This document shows positions 45,928 to 55,125 of a stretch of DNA of 60,645 bases, in pieces. A model generated the notes under the pieces. It was not told where the DNA came from. It saw nothing but the letters and a program-made list of their open reading frames with translations, and ran no database searches. How positions within the stretch are numbered: the first letter of the stretch is position 1; the number at the start of each line of letters is the position of its first letter. The DNA lies in the NCBI GenBank assembly GCA_028285525.1, contig JANQOZ010000124.1, forward strand, positions 1 to 60,645, written 5' to 3'. The stretch comes from Lysobacterales bacterium. Lineage in GTDB: Bacteria > Pseudomonadota > Gammaproteobacteria > Xanthomonadales > SZUA-38. A program made the position numbers and the translations under genes.

Positions 45928-46164
45928 ATGTCCAGAGTATGTCAGGTGACCGGGGTGGGCCCCGCCGTTGGCAACAACGTCTCCCACGCCAACAACAAAA
46001 CGCGGCGTCGGTTTCTGCCAAACCTGCAGAGCCACCGCTTCTGGGTGGAAAGCGAAAACCGCTTCGTCCGTCTGAAAGTCTCCAGCAAAGGCATGCGCAT
46101 TATCGACAAGCGCGGTATCGATGCCGTGCTGGCCGATATTCGCGGCCGCGGCGAAAAAGTTTAG
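45928..46164 (+). CDS. rpmB: 50S ribosomal protein L28
   Basis: This 78-residue protein starts [20 protein letters not shown]. It contains [20 protein letters not shown] and ends [12 protein letters not shown], clearly L28 at normal length. ATG 45928 is chosen and the upstream in-frame extension is rejected. rpmG follows after 12 bp. Confidence 0.99.
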   Translation: MSRVCQVTGVGPAVGNNVSHANNKTRRRFLPNLQSHRFWVESENRFVRLKVSSKGMRIIDKRGIDAVLADIRGRGEKV

Positions 46165-46176
46165 GGAGACCGGTAG

Positions 46177-46332
46177 ATGAGAGACAAAATCAAATTAGTG
46201 TCCAGCGCCGGTACAGGTCACTACTACACGACGGACAAAAATAAGAAAAACACGCCGGATAAGATCGAAATAAAAAAATACGATCCGGTTGTTCGTAAGC
46301 ACGTGATCTACAAGGAAGCGAAAATCAAGTAA
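46177..46332 (+). CDS. rpmG: 50S ribosomal protein L33
   Basis: This 51-residue protein starts [20 protein letters not shown]. It has the L33 segment [20 protein letters not shown] and ends IYKEAKIK. The zinc-binding Cys pairs found in some L33 proteins are absent, so this is the Cys-less (zinc-independent) form, as in E. coli. An AGGGAGA ribosome site precedes the ATG. A terminator follows 32 bp after the stop. Confidence 0.98.
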   Translation: MRDKIKLVSSAGTGHYYTTDKNKKNTPDKIEIKKYDPVVRKHVIYKEAKIK

Positions 46333-46364
46333 AGCAATAACAAAGATTTTTGCAAATGCCCGTT

Positions 46365-46393
46365 AAAAGCCCGCGCCCTGCGCGGGCTTTTTT
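46365..46393. terminator. bidirectional Rho-independent terminator between rpmG and tdk
   Basis: AAAAGCCCGCG, a short loop, CGCGGGCTTTTTT: a strong GC stem with T-run on the plus strand and A-run on its left. It ends the rpmBG transcript and probably also the convergent tdk transcript. Confidence 0.93.
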
Positions 46394-46416
46394 ATGCCCA
46401 CGTGTTCTCGTGGGAC

Positions 46417-47049
46417 TCAATCCAATCCGGGTTTGAGCGGCAGAGGGACCTGCGCCGGCTTGACGCTACTCTGGTCGTTAAAGACGCGCTTGAATTCCCG
46501 CCGGCTGACCGACAGGTAGCGGTTGTTCCCGCCGATTTCCACCTGCGCGCCCGCGGTAACGGCGCGGCCCTGGTCGTCGACGCGCACCACCATCGTCGCC
46601 TTGCGACCCGTGTGGCAGATCGTCTTGAGTTCCTTGAGCTCGTCCGCCCAGGCCAGCAGGTACTGGCTGCCGGGAAACAGCTCACCGCGAAAGTCGGTCC
46701 GCAGCCCATACGCCAGCACCGGGATGTCCAGCTGGTCCACGACGTCGGTCAGCTGGTAGACCTGGCTGCGGGTGAGAAACTGCGCTTCATCGACCAGCAC
46801 GCACGACAGGGGTCCCTGCTCGTGGCGTTCCTGCACCAGGGCGAGCAGGTCCTCGTCTTCCGGAAACGCCTGCGCCGGCGAGCTGACGCCGATCCGAGAG
46901 GAAACGCGATCCACACCGTCTCGGTCATCGATCTTCGGCGTCAGGATCAGCGTGTTCATGCCCCGCTCACGATAGTTGTAGCTGGACTGCAGGAGATGGG
47001 TGGACTTCCCGGCGTTCATCGCCGAATAGTAGAAGTAGAGTTTGGCCAT
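46417..47049 (-). CDS. tdk: thymidine kinase
   Basis: This 210-residue protein has the type II thymidine kinase P-loop ([20 protein letters not shown]), the Walker B-like [18 protein letters not shown], the [20 protein letters not shown] segment and the lid region [13 protein letters not shown]. The C-terminal segment is [17 protein letters not shown]. In many type II enzymes the lid binds zinc through four Cys; here only one Cys is evident, so the zinc site appears reduced, as in some gammaproteobacterial Tdk. It phosphorylates thymidine in the salvage pathway. Confidence 0.95.
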   Translation of the reverse strand: MAKLYFYYSAMNAGKSTHLLQSSYNYRERGMNTLILTPKIDDRDGVDRVSSRIGVSSPAQAFPEDEDLLALVQERHEQGPLSCVLVDEAQFLTRSQVYQLTDVVDQLDIPVLAYGLRTDFRGELFPGSQYLLAWADELKELKTICHTGRKATMVVRVDDQGRAVTAGAQVEIGGNNRYLSVSRREFKRVFNDQSSVKPAQVPLPLKPGLD

Positions 47050-47181
47050 TCCTTATCGTAACGCCCTCAGCGCTGACCAGGGTGTTTGCCTTGAAATTTC
47101 TTTCCCAAAGGCCCAGGTAATACGTTAGCGATGCGTTGGGTCGGCGCACCTTCTGCGGCCCGCGGAGACGACAGGCACAAC

Positions 47182-48591
47182 ATGGATTTCCTGGATGCCA
47201 CCCTGCTGGCCCGGATACAGTTCGCGTTCACCATCGCGTTCCACATTATTTTTCCCGCTTTTTCCATCGGCCTGGCCAGCTATCTGGCGGTCCTTGAGGG
47301 CCTGTACCTCAAGACGGGTCGGCAGGTTTACCTGAGGCTCTTCAAATACTGGATGAAGGTCTTTGCGGTGGTCTTCGGCATGGGCGTGGTTTCCGGGATT
47401 GTGATGAGCTACCAGTTTGGGACCAACTGGAGCGTTTTTTCAGACCGCACGGGCCCGATCCTCGGCCCATTGATGGGTTATGAGGTGCTCACCGCCTTTT
47501 TCCTGGAGGCTGGCTTCCTGGGCGTGATGCTGTTCGGCATGGGCCGGGTTGGCCCGCGTCTCCACTACATGGCCACGCTCATGGTCGCAGTCGGTACGCT
47601 CATCTCGGCATTCTGGATTCTGTCGGTCAACAGCTGGATGCACACACCGGCAGGCTTCAGCGTCAACGAGGTCGGCCAGTACGTGCCGGAAGACTGGTTT
47701 GCGGTGGTCTTCAACCCGTCTTTCCCGTACCGCCTCGTGCACATGGTGCTGGCCGCCTATCTGACCACCGCGTTTGCGGTCGGCGCGGCCGGGGCGTATC
47801 ACCTGCTGCGAGACAAGCGTAACGCGGCGGCGCGAGTGATGTTTTCAATGGCGCTCTGGATGGCTGCGCTGGTGACGCCTCTGCAGATTGCCGCCGGCGA
47901 CCTGCATGGCCTGAACACCTTCGAGCATCAGCCGGCCAAGGTGGCCGCCATGGAAGGTCACTTCGAGACACGGCGCGGGGCGCCCCTGATCCTGTTTGGC
48001 GTGCCGGATACGGAGGCGGCTGAAACCCACCTGGCGCTGGAGATTCCGAAGCTCGGCAGCCTGATCCTGACGCATGAGCTCAACGGCGAGGTCCGGGGTC
48101 TGGACGCTTTTCCGCGCGAGGATTGGCCGAATGTGCCGATCGTGTTCTACAGCTTCCGCATCATGATCGGGATCGGGCTGCTGATGCTGCTGGTGGGTGT
48201 CGTCAGCCTGTGGCTGCGCTACCGCAAGGCCCTCTATGACACTCGGGCTTTTCAGCGCGCCGTGCTGTGGATGGGACCGTCGGGTTTCATAGCGGTGCTC
48301 GCCGGCTGGATCACAACGGAAGTCGGCCGCCAGCCTTACACGGTGTATGGACTGCTCCGCACGGCGGACTCGGTGTCGCCGATCGGCGCTCCTGCGACGA
48401 TGGCTTCCCTGCTGGCGTTTGTGGTGGTTTACCTGGTGGTGTTCGGGATGGGTACCTGGTACGTCCTTCACATGCTGCGGCGCCCGCCGCTGCCCGGCGA
48501 GGAGCCGGTGGCGTCCCACGAACCGACGCGCGTTGCGCCCGCGGCGGCCACCGCGCGGGAATTTGACGGCGAGGGAGCGCTGGCGCCGTGA
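47182..48591 (+). CDS. cioA: cytochrome bd-type (cyanide-insensitive) ubiquinol oxidase subunit I
   Basis: This 469-residue protein has nine or so membrane helices. It has RIQFAFTIAFHIIFPAFSIG with the haem-ligand His, GYEVLTAFFLEAGFLGVMLF, NSWMHTPAGF and GWITTEVGRQPYTVYGLLRT. The Q-loop is short, as in CIO-type rather than E. coli CydA-type oxidases. It reduces oxygen with quinol electrons. ATG 47182 is chosen; the upstream extension (from 47131) does not fit. cydB-type and DUF2474 genes follow with overlaps. Confidence 0.95.
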   Translation: MDFLDATLLARIQFAFTIAFHIIFPAFSIGLASYLAVLEGLYLKTGRQVYLRLFKYWMKVFAVVFGMGVVSGIVMSYQFGTNWSVFSDRTGPILGPLMGYEVLTAFFLEAGFLGVMLFGMGRVGPRLHYMATLMVAVGTLISAFWILSVNSWMHTPAGFSVNEVGQYVPEDWFAVVFNPSFPYRLVHMVLAAYLTTAFAVGAAGAYHLLRDKRNAAARVMFSMALWMAALVTPLQIAAGDLHGLNTFEHQPAKVAAMEGHFETRRGAPLILFGVPDTEAAETHLALEIPKLGSLILTHELNGEVRGLDAFPREDWPNVPIVFYSFRIMIGIGLLMLLVGVVSLWLRYRKALYDTRAFQRAVLWMGPSGFIAVLAGWITTEVGRQPYTVYGLLRTADSVSPIGAPATMASLLAFVVVYLVVFGMGTWYVLHMLRRPPLPGEEPVASHEPTRVAPAAATAREFDGEGALAP

Positions 48592-49589
48592 CCGATCTGG
48601 CGTTGGTGTGGGCCGGCGTGCTGACGCTCGCGGTCCTGCTGTACGTGATCATGGACGGCTTCGATCTCGGCATTGGCATCGTGTTCCCACTGCTTGCGGT
48701 TGGCGACGACCGCGATCGCGCCATGAACTCCATCGCCCCGGTGTGGGACGGCAACGAGACCTGGCTGGTGCTGGGCGGCGGCGGACTCTTTGCCGCGTTT
48801 CCGCTCGCCTACGGCGTGCTGATGACCGCTTTCTACGCGCCGCTAACGGCGATGCTGCTGGGCCTTGTCTTCCGCGGCGTGGCGTTTGAGTTTCGCTGGC
48901 GCGATCCCGCTCACCGGGCGCTATGGGACTTCAGCTTCACCGCCGGATCTCTGCTGGCGGCGTTCTGCCAGGGGCTGATCCTCGGCGCCTTTGTGCAGGG
49001 TATCGAGGTGGACAACCGCTCCTACGGCGGCGGCTGGTTCGACTGGCTCACGCCTTTCAGCGTGATGACGGGGGTTGCCGTCAGCGTCGGGTACGCGCTG
49101 CTTGGCTCGGGCTGGCTGATCATGAAGTCGGACGGCGAGCTGCGCCAGCGCGCCTATCAGGTTGCGCTGCCGCTTGCGATGGCCATGCTGGCGCTCATCG
49201 GCACGGTGAGCCTGTGGACGCCGCTCTTGAGTCCGGAGATCGCCGACCGGTGGTTCAGTTCGGCAAACCTGCTGCGCCTGTGGCCGATACCGCTGCTGGT
49301 GGCGATCCTCGCCATCGTGCTGCTCGAAGGTTTGCGCAAGCAGCGGGATCTGTGGCCCTTCGGCGCAACGCTGGGGCTGTTCCTGGCGAGCTACGCCGGC
49401 CTTGCGGTCAGCCTCTTTCCGTATGTGGTGCCTCGCTCTCTGACGATCTGGGAGGCCGCTGCGCCCGACTCATCACTGCGGTTTCTGCTGATCGGAACCG
49501 TGATCCTGCTGCCGATGATCCTCGCCTACACGGGTTACGCCTACTGGGTTTTTCGAGGCAAGCTCAAAGCGGGCGAGGGCTATCACTGA
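48588..49589 (+). CDS. cioB: cytochrome bd-type ubiquinol oxidase subunit II
   Basis: This 333-residue membrane protein contains VLLYVIMDGFDLGIGIVFPL, NSIAPVWDGNETWLVLGGGG and GVAFEFRWRDPAHRALWDF, the family core segments of CydB/CioB. The start is GTG 48588, overlapping the cioA stop (GTGA). Its stop overlaps the ATG of the small DUF2474 gene (TGATG). It is the structural partner of subunit I in the bd oxidase. Confidence 0.96.
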   Translation: MTDLALVWAGVLTLAVLLYVIMDGFDLGIGIVFPLLAVGDDRDRAMNSIAPVWDGNETWLVLGGGGLFAAFPLAYGVLMTAFYAPLTAMLLGLVFRGVAFEFRWRDPAHRALWDFSFTAGSLLAAFCQGLILGAFVQGIEVDNRSYGGGWFDWLTPFSVMTGVAVSVGYALLGSGWLIMKSDGELRQRAYQVALPLAMAMLALIGTVSLWTPLLSPEIADRWFSSANLLRLWPIPLLVAILAIVLLEGLRKQRDLWPFGATLGLFLASYAGLAVSLFPYVVPRSLTIWEAAAPDSSLRFLLIGTVILLPMILAYTGYAYWVFRGKLKAGEGYH

Positions 49590-49696
49590 TGGGCGGCCGG
49601 ATCTCCCGGCTGGCCTGGTTCGCCGGGCTGTGGCTCGCCGGTGTGCTGGTGCTCGGCGCCGTCGCGGCCTTTCTGCGCTGGCTCATGGGGATATAA
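49589..49696 (+). CDS. DUF2474 family bd-oxidase-associated microprotein
   Basis: This 35-residue single-helix protein starts MGGRISRLAWFAGLWLAGVL and ends FLRWLMGI. It matches DUF2474, small proteins that follow CIO-type subunit II genes and are analogous to CydX. Its ATG overlaps the cioB stop at 49589. It probably sits beside the oxidase and stabilises it; that role is inferred from CydX. Confidence 0.9.
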   Translation: MGGRISRLAWFAGLWLAGVLVLGAVAAFLRWLMGI

Positions 49697-49734
49697 TTCA
49701 GCGTTCCTGAGAAAAACGTTAGGGGAGATTGAGC

Positions 49735-50637
49735 ATGCTCACCCGTAGACAGCTCCTGGCAGCAGGCGGCGCCGCCGCAGGTCTGAGCCTCAGCCCGCTG
49801 GGCCTGGCGGCCGAAGGCCTTATCCGACGAACGATTCCCGCCAGCGGCGAACAGCTTGTGGCCATGGGTATCGGCACCAACCGCTACGGGGTTTCCACCG
49901 CTGAAGCCAAGGCGCCGCTGAAAGCCACGCTGGCCGAATTTGTCCGCCTGGGTGGACAGCTGATTGATACCGCGCCTTCCTACGGCAAGGGGCTCTCCGA
50001 GGCTGTGCTGGGCGAGCTGACCGAAGAGCTGGGTATCCGGGACCAGCTGTTTTTTGCCACCAAGGTCGATGGCCGGATGGACGGGCCGCGGCAGATGGCC
50101 ACCTCGATGGAAAAGCTCAAGACCGATCGGGCCGAGCTGATTCAGGTTCACAATCTGCGCGCGCTCGACACCCTGCTGCCGGCGCTGAGGGAAGCGCAGA
50201 CGGACGGTCTGATCAAGTATGTCGGCGTCACCACGTCACGTCACGAACAGTTCGAACAGCTCGAAAGCGTTATGCGCAGTGAGCCGCTTGACTTTGTCCA
50301 GCTCAACTATTCGCTGGATGATCGCCAGGCCGTTGAGCGGCTGCTCCCGATGGCTCAGGACCGGGGCATTGCGGTGCTCGTGAACCTGCCGTTTGGCCGG
50401 GGTCGGCTGTTTGAAAAAACCGCCGACCAGCCTTTGCCTGCCTGGGCCGCAGAGTTCGACTGCCAGACCTGGGGCCAGTTTTTCCTAAAGTACCTGCTGG
50501 GTCATCCAGCCGTAACCTGCCCGATCCCCGGCACGAGAAAAACGAAGCATGTGGTCGACAATATGGGCGCGGCCATGGGCGCAGTCCCGGACGAGGCGAT
50601 GCGCAAGCGCCAGGAGGCGCTGATCGACGCGCTCTAG
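49735..50637 (+). CDS. TAT-exported aldo/keto reductase
   Basis: This 300-residue protein has a twin-arginine leader (LTRRQLLAAGGAAAGLSLSP) and an aldo/keto reductase barrel. The catalytic set is visible: Asp and Tyr in LIDTAPSYGKG, Lys in FFATKVDG, His in LIQVHNLRAL. The cofactor segment near the end is CPIPGTRKTKHVVDNMGAAM. Export of a nicotinamide-dependent fold suggests cofactor loading in the cytoplasm before TAT transport. AGGGGAG at 49722-49728 sets the start at ATG 49735, not the in-frame TTG 49729. Confidence 0.92.
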   Translation: MLTRRQLLAAGGAAAGLSLSPLGLAAEGLIRRTIPASGEQLVAMGIGTNRYGVSTAEAKAPLKATLAEFVRLGGQLIDTAPSYGKGLSEAVLGELTEELGIRDQLFFATKVDGRMDGPRQMATSMEKLKTDRAELIQVHNLRALDTLLPALREAQTDGLIKYVGVTTSRHEQFEQLESVMRSEPLDFVQLNYSLDDRQAVERLLPMAQDRGIAVLVNLPFGRGRLFEKTADQPLPAWAAEFDCQTWGQFFLKYLLGHPAVTCPIPGTRKTKHVVDNMGAAMGAVPDEAMRKRQEALIDAL

Positions 50638-50660
50638 GCGAGCGACCTCAAACCATGTTC

Positions 50661-50679
50661 GATCGCTCCCGCAGCGATC
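50661..50679. terminator. hairpin between convergent aldo/keto reductase and TetR genes
   Basis: GATCGCT-cccgc-AGCGATC forms a perfect 7-bp stem in the 55-bp convergent gap. No T-run is present, so it is a weak candidate. Confidence 0.4.
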
Positions 50680-50692
50680 CGATCGCTCAGAC

Positions 50693-51274
50693 TTACGGAC
50701 CGGTGAGTGACTCCAGCTGGCGTCGGATGGCGAGGAGCTGGTGGTCAGCGCTCAGGCGCTCGCTTTGCAGCACGCTGTCCAGGCTCAGCCCGTTGGCAAG
50801 GGCCAGCAGGACATTGGCCTCGGTTTCTGGGCAGCAACTTTGGGCAATCTTGCCTTGCTCCCGCAGGGCCTCCAGCTCGGTGACGAGGAGCTGGCGCAGC
50901 CTTCCCGCGCTTTCCTGGTGCCGCTGCATGAGCTCGTTGCGCCCAACCGCGTAGCCGAGGAACGCAACCCAGACTCGAAGAATTTCCTTCCGCTCTTGAT
51001 CTAGCGGCAGGAATGCAGACAGCACAGCCACGATCCGGTCCAGACCGGCAGCTGCGGTGAGCTGCCGTTCCATAATGGCCTGCAGTCGATCGGTCACCTG
51101 ATGCAGCGCGAACAGGATCAGCTCCTGCTTGTTCTGAAAATAGTGTGTGACGACGCCCGTGGTGCAGTTGAGCTCTCTGGCGATCGCCCTCATCGTGGCT
51201 CGATCCAGGCCCTGCTCAACAATCACCCGCCAGGCTGCGTCGGCAACTTCCACCTTTCGATCGGCATGTTTCAT
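50693..51274 (-). CDS. TetR family transcriptional regulator
   Basis: This 193-residue protein has an N-terminal TetR HTH (ADAAWRVIVEQGLDRATMRA then IARELNCTTGVVTHYFQNKQ) and an all-helical C-terminal ligand domain. ATG 51274 is preferred; GTG 51310 adds twelve residues without family similarity. It is divergent from the membrane protein at 51378, with two matching operator half-repeats between them, so it probably represses that gene and itself. The ligand is unknown. Confidence 0.93.
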   Translation of the reverse strand: MKHADRKVEVADAAWRVIVEQGLDRATMRAIARELNCTTGVVTHYFQNKQELILFALHQVTDRLQAIMERQLTAAAGLDRIVAVLSAFLPLDQERKEILRVWVAFLGYAVGRNELMQRHQESAGRLRQLLVTELEALREQGKIAQSCCPETEANVLLALANGLSLDSVLQSERLSADHQLLAIRRQLESLTGP

Positions 51275-51303
51275 CACGTTTCTCTGAACCTGGCGAGCAT
51301 GGG

Positions 51304-51333
51304 TTGACACTATATCACAACAGTTGTTATGTT
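51304..51333 (+). promoter_or_regulatory. promoter of the membrane protein gene
   Basis: TTGACA (51304-51309), an 18-bp spacer and TATGTT (51328-51333). The first operator copy covers the spacer end and most of the -10, so a bound repressor would block polymerase. Confidence 0.6.
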
Positions 51334-51354
51334 TTTACGTAACAGTTGTTATGT
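51319..51354. promoter_or_regulatory. twin operator AACAGTTGTTATGT x2, probable TetR binding region
   Basis: Two exact 14-bp copies (51319-51332 and 51341-51354), 22 bp apart centre to centre (two helical turns). Each contains the dyad AACAGTTGTT. They lie between the divergent TetR and membrane protein genes. Assignment to this TetR is inference from position. Confidence 0.75.
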
Positions 51355-51377
51355 AGTTTGAACGGCGGACTTTCAAT

Positions 51378-52040
51378 ATGCGCAATCCTTCAAGAATCGA
51401 ACCGTTGTCTCACTCGCCGCGACCCGGATGGCGTGGATTCCTGGACCGCCTGACCGGGCCTGGCGCGACACAGGCTGAGCTGGCGATTCAGTTTGTACCG
51501 CCGTTGCTGGCCAGTCTTGCGGCGCTCGCCTACGCCGAGTTAATCGATCGGGCTTGGAGCAACCTTCAGCTGCTCTTGCTCGCGATCCTGGCGTTTGACC
51601 TGCTCGGTGGTGTGCTCACCAATGCAACGTCGTCGGCCAAGCGGTGGTTCCACCGTCCTGGGCAGGGGTGGCGACAACAGCTGGCTTTTGTCTCGATCCA
51701 TCTAATACACGTCGGGCTGGTTGCCGTGATGTTTCGTGCCGCTGACGGGTGGTTTTTCGCGGTGGTTTCTGGCTATCTCCTGGCAGCGACCGCGGTAATT
51801 CTGGCTACGCCGCTCTACCTGCAGCGACCGGTTGCCCTGGGACTTTTTTCTCTGGCTGTAATCGGCGACACGTACCTGTTTTCGCCGACGGCCGGCCTTG
51901 AGTGGTTCCTGCCGCTGTTCTTTCTGAAGCTTCTGGTCAGCCACCTGGTCTACGAAGCACCACTCTTGCCAGGAGAAGTCAAAGCCGGGTCATTAACGCG
52001 AGAGGGGACTCAGGCCCGGCGGCCGGCATGCCTGCGGTGA
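51378..52040 (+). CDS. hypothetical membrane protein under TetR control
   Basis: This 220-residue protein has about six hydrophobic segments (for example PPLLASLAALAYAELI, LLLLAILAFDLLGGVLTNAT, IHLIHVGLVAVMFRAADG, LEWFLPLFFLKLLVSHLVYE) and a basic C-terminal tail. I do not recognise the family. The conserved-looking polar residues NATSSAKRWFHR and the H in IHLIH could be functional. It is probably regulated by the divergent TetR protein through the twin operator. Confidence 0.8.
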   Translation: MRNPSRIEPLSHSPRPGWRGFLDRLTGPGATQAELAIQFVPPLLASLAALAYAELIDRAWSNLQLLLLAILAFDLLGGVLTNATSSAKRWFHRPGQGWRQQLAFVSIHLIHVGLVAVMFRAADGWFFAVVSGYLLAATAVILATPLYLQRPVALGLFSLAVIGDTYLFSPTAGLEWFLPLFFLKLLVSHLVYEAPLLPGEVKAGSLTREGTQARRPACLR

Positions 52041-52109
52041 TACCGCCGGCAGGAGAATCAATGGGTGGGTCGGACGCTGGGAGCGTTGGCCGTCCCGCTC
52101 CGAGATTCG

Positions 52110-53378
52110 CTAAAGGGCCCGGTGGCCGATGTCACTGCGATACTGGCAGTCGGTCCAGCGGATGACGTCCACGGCCTCGTAGGCAGCATCTTTGGCGGCA
52201 GCGACCGAATCACCCAGCGCGCAAACGCAAAGCACCCGCCCGCCCGCGGTGGCGATCTGCTCTCCCGTTCGCCGGGTTCCGGCATGGAAGACCTTGGCGG
52301 ACGACGGGACCTCGTCCAGACCCTGGATCACCTGACCGGTCGGATAGCTGCCGGGATAGCCGCTGGCTGCCATCACCACACCCAGGCACGTCTGCGGCGC
52401 CCACTCGATGGCCGTTCTTGCTACGTCGCCATCCAGCGCGTCACTGCAGTGGACGGCGAGGCTCGACTTGAGGCGCATCATGACCGGCTGGGTTTCGGGG
52501 TCGCCAAAGCGAACGTTAAATTCCAGCACCCGCAGATCCCCCGCGGGCGTGATCATAACGCCGGCATAGAGGAAGCCGACGAAGGGATACCCCTCTTCGG
52601 CCATACCCTTAAGCGTCGGGTTGATCACCTCGTCCATGATCTTGTCATGCAGCTTCGGGGTGACCACCGGGGCCGGCGAGTAGGCCCCCATGCCGCCGGT
52701 ATTCGGGCCGGTGTCTCCATCGAACGCCGCCTTGTGATCCTGCGAGGTGGCCAGCGGCAGCGCGTTCTTGCCGTCACACAGAGCAATAAAGCTGGCTTCC
52801 TCGCCTTCGATAAACTCCTCGATCACCACGCGATGACCGGCGGCGCCGAAGCGGTTGCCCGCCAGCATGTCGCGCACGGCCGACTGCGCCTCGTCCAGCG
52901 ATTGGGCGACGACAACACCCTTGCCGGCCGCCAGGCCGTCAGCCTTCACCACCACGGGGGCGCCGACGGCCTCGAGATAGGCCAGCGCCGGCTCGAGCTT
53001 CTCGAACGCCTCGAAGGCGGCTGTCGGGATCTGGTGGCGGTGCATAAACGCCTTGCTGAAAGCCTTTGAGCCTTCCAGCTGGGCAGCGCCCGCGCTGGGG
53101 CCAAAGCAGCGTAAGCCCGCCTCCTCAAAGGCATCGACAATCCCCGCCACCAGCGGCTGCTCCGGCCCGACGATGGTGAGATCGACCAGCTCCCGGCTGG
53201 CTAGCGCAATGAGGCCCTGGATATCGTCGCTGGCGACGGCCACGTTGCGAATCTTCGGCTCGTCCTCAGTACCCGCGTTGCCGGGCGCAACCAGCACGCG
53301 ATCAACCGACTCGTCCTGCGCGCAGCGCCAGGCCAGCGCGTGCTCCCGTCCTCCGCTGCCGACGACGAGTACCTTCAT
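52110..53378 (-). CDS. purD: phosphoribosylamine-glycine ligase
   Basis: This 422-residue ATP-grasp enzyme starts [20 protein letters not shown]. It contains [40 protein letters not shown] and [20 protein letters not shown]. It makes glycinamide ribonucleotide in purine synthesis. Its ATG overlaps the purH stop (TGATG at 53376-53380), forming the purH-purD operon. Confidence 0.98.
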   Translation of the reverse strand: MKVLVVGSGGREHALAWRCAQDESVDRVLVAPGNAGTEDEPKIRNVAVASDDIQGLIALASRELVDLTIVGPEQPLVAGIVDAFEEAGLRCFGPSAGAAQLEGSKAFSKAFMHRHQIPTAAFEAFEKLEPALAYLEAVGAPVVVKADGLAAGKGVVVAQSLDEAQSAVRDMLAGNRFGAAGHRVVIEEFIEGEEASFIALCDGKNALPLATSQDHKAAFDGDTGPNTGGMGAYSPAPVVTPKLHDKIMDEVINPTLKGMAEEGYPFVGFLYAGVMITPAGDLRVLEFNVRFGDPETQPVMMRLKSSLAVHCSDALDGDVARTAIEWAPQTCLGVVMAASGYPGSYPTGQVIQGLDEVPSSAKVFHAGTRRTGEQIATAGGRVLCVCALGDSVAAAKDAAYEAVDVIRWTDCQYRSDIGHRAL

Positions 53379-54943
53379 CAGTGACGGAAGTGACGCATGC
53401 CGGTGAAGACCATCGCCAGGCCATGCTCATTGGCCGCGTCGATCACCTCCTGGTCCCTCATGGAGCCACCAGGCTGGATCACGGCGCTGATGCCCGCGGC
53501 CGCCGCGGCGTCGATGCCGTCGCGGAAGGGAAAAAAGGCGTCGGACGCCATAACCGCACCGGGCACCTCAAGCCCTTCCTGCTCGGCCTTGAGGCCGGCA
53601 ATTTTGGCGCTGATCACCCGGCTCATCTGGCCGGCGCCGACACCGACCGTCTGCAGATCCCGGGCGTAAACGATGGCGTTCGACTTGACGAACTTGCCGA
53701 CCCGCCAGGCAAACAGCAGGTCCGCCGTCTGCGCTGCGGAGGGCGCTTTTTCCGTGACCACCTTGAGCTCACCCTCGGTGACCTGGCCCGCGTCGACGTC
53801 CTGGATGATCAGCCCACCGCCAACCGGCCGGAAGTCGTAGCCTGAGGTTGGCGCGTCGGGCCAGGGTCCGGTTGCGAGGACCCGAACGTTTTTCTTGCGC
53901 TTCAGAGCCTCCCGGGCCCCGTCGCTGAAGCTGGGCGCAATGATGACCTCAACAAACTGCTGCTCGAGGATTTCTTCGATCAATGCCTGCTCGACGTCCT
54001 GGTTAAAGGCGATGATCCCGCCGAAGGCAGACGTCGGATCGGTGGCAAAGGCGCGCCGGTAGGCCGTCGCGAGTTCCTCGGCTACGGCCACGCCACAGGG
54101 GTTGGCGTGCTTGACGATCACGCAGACCGCCGGCGCGTCGACAAACGCCTGCGCACACTCGAGCGCCGCGTTCGCGTCGCCCAGGTTGTTGTAGGACAGG
54201 GCTTTGCCCTGGATCAGCTCCGCCGCCGCGAGGCTGCCGGCGGGTGGGTGAGTCTGCCGATAGAACGCCCCCTGCTGATGAGGGTTTTCCCCGTAGCGCA
54301 GAATTTCACCATGGCGGTAGCCCAGGGTCAGGGTGGAAGGAAAACGCTGCTGCGTTTCGCCGTTCAGCCAGCCTGCGATGGCGCTGTCGTAGGCGGCCGT
54401 GTGTGCATAAGCCGTGGCGGCCAGGCGGCGACGCAGCGTTTCGCTGGTGGCGCCATGCTCCTTGAGCTCCGCCACCACCTCACCGTAGTCGGCCGGATCG
54501 ACAACGATACTGACGGATGCGTGGTTTTTGGCGGCAGCCCGGACCATCGCGGGTCCGCCGATATCGATCTGCTCGACCGCTTCCGCGTAGCCCGCGCCGG
54601 CGGCGATGGTGGCCTCAAACGGATAGAGGTTGACGACCACAACGTCGATCGGATCGATCTCCATGTCCGCCATGACCTGGGCATCGGTCTCACGCCGTCC
54701 CAGAATGCCACCGTGAATCTTGGGGTGCAGCGTTTTGACGCGCCCGCCCATGATCTCCGGGAAGCCCGTGTGGTCGCCCACCTGCGTCACCGGAATGCCG
54801 GCATCCGCCAGGGTCCGGGCGGTGCCGCCGGTGGACAGGATCGACAGGCCGAGTTCGCTCAGCTCACGGGCCAGGTCGACGATGCCGGTCTTGTCAGAGA
54901 CGCTGATGAGCGCGCGACGGGTGGGTGTGGAGGGTGTTGTCAT
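53378..54943 (-). CDS. purH: bifunctional AICAR transformylase/IMP cyclohydrolase
   Basis: This 521-residue protein has the N-terminal IMP cyclohydrolase domain ([52 protein letters not shown]). The C-terminal transformylase has the conserved [17 protein letters not shown] and a C-terminal [20 protein letters not shown]. It completes IMP synthesis. ATG 54943 gives the normal length; an open extension upstream is rejected. Confidence 0.98.
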   Translation of the reverse strand: MTTPSTPTRRALISVSDKTGIVDLARELSELGLSILSTGGTARTLADAGIPVTQVGDHTGFPEIMGGRVKTLHPKIHGGILGRRETDAQVMADMEIDPIDVVVVNLYPFEATIAAGAGYAEAVEQIDIGGPAMVRAAAKNHASVSIVVDPADYGEVVAELKEHGATSETLRRRLAATAYAHTAAYDSAIAGWLNGETQQRFPSTLTLGYRHGEILRYGENPHQQGAFYRQTHPPAGSLAAAELIQGKALSYNNLGDANAALECAQAFVDAPAVCVIVKHANPCGVAVAEELATAYRRAFATDPTSAFGGIIAFNQDVEQALIEEILEQQFVEVIIAPSFSDGAREALKRKKNVRVLATGPWPDAPTSGYDFRPVGGGLIIQDVDAGQVTEGELKVVTEKAPSAAQTADLLFAWRVGKFVKSNAIVYARDLQTVGVGAGQMSRVISAKIAGLKAEQEGLEVPGAVMASDAFFPFRDGIDAAAAAGISAVIQPGGSMRDQEVIDAANEHGLAMVFTGMRHFRH

Positions 54944-55125
54944 GACGGCTCGCTGACGCAAAGCGCGGCAGTATACCAGCGCTGCCGGCTCTGCAGCGGA
55001 GCCACGCTCAGGCGTCGGCCCGGTGGCGACGGCTAAACGGTCCTGTCCGCCGCTCGGTCCGGTTCTCATCCCGCTGGCAACTGCGTAAAATCAGACCACC
55101 GGACGTATTTCGACACGCCCATAAA

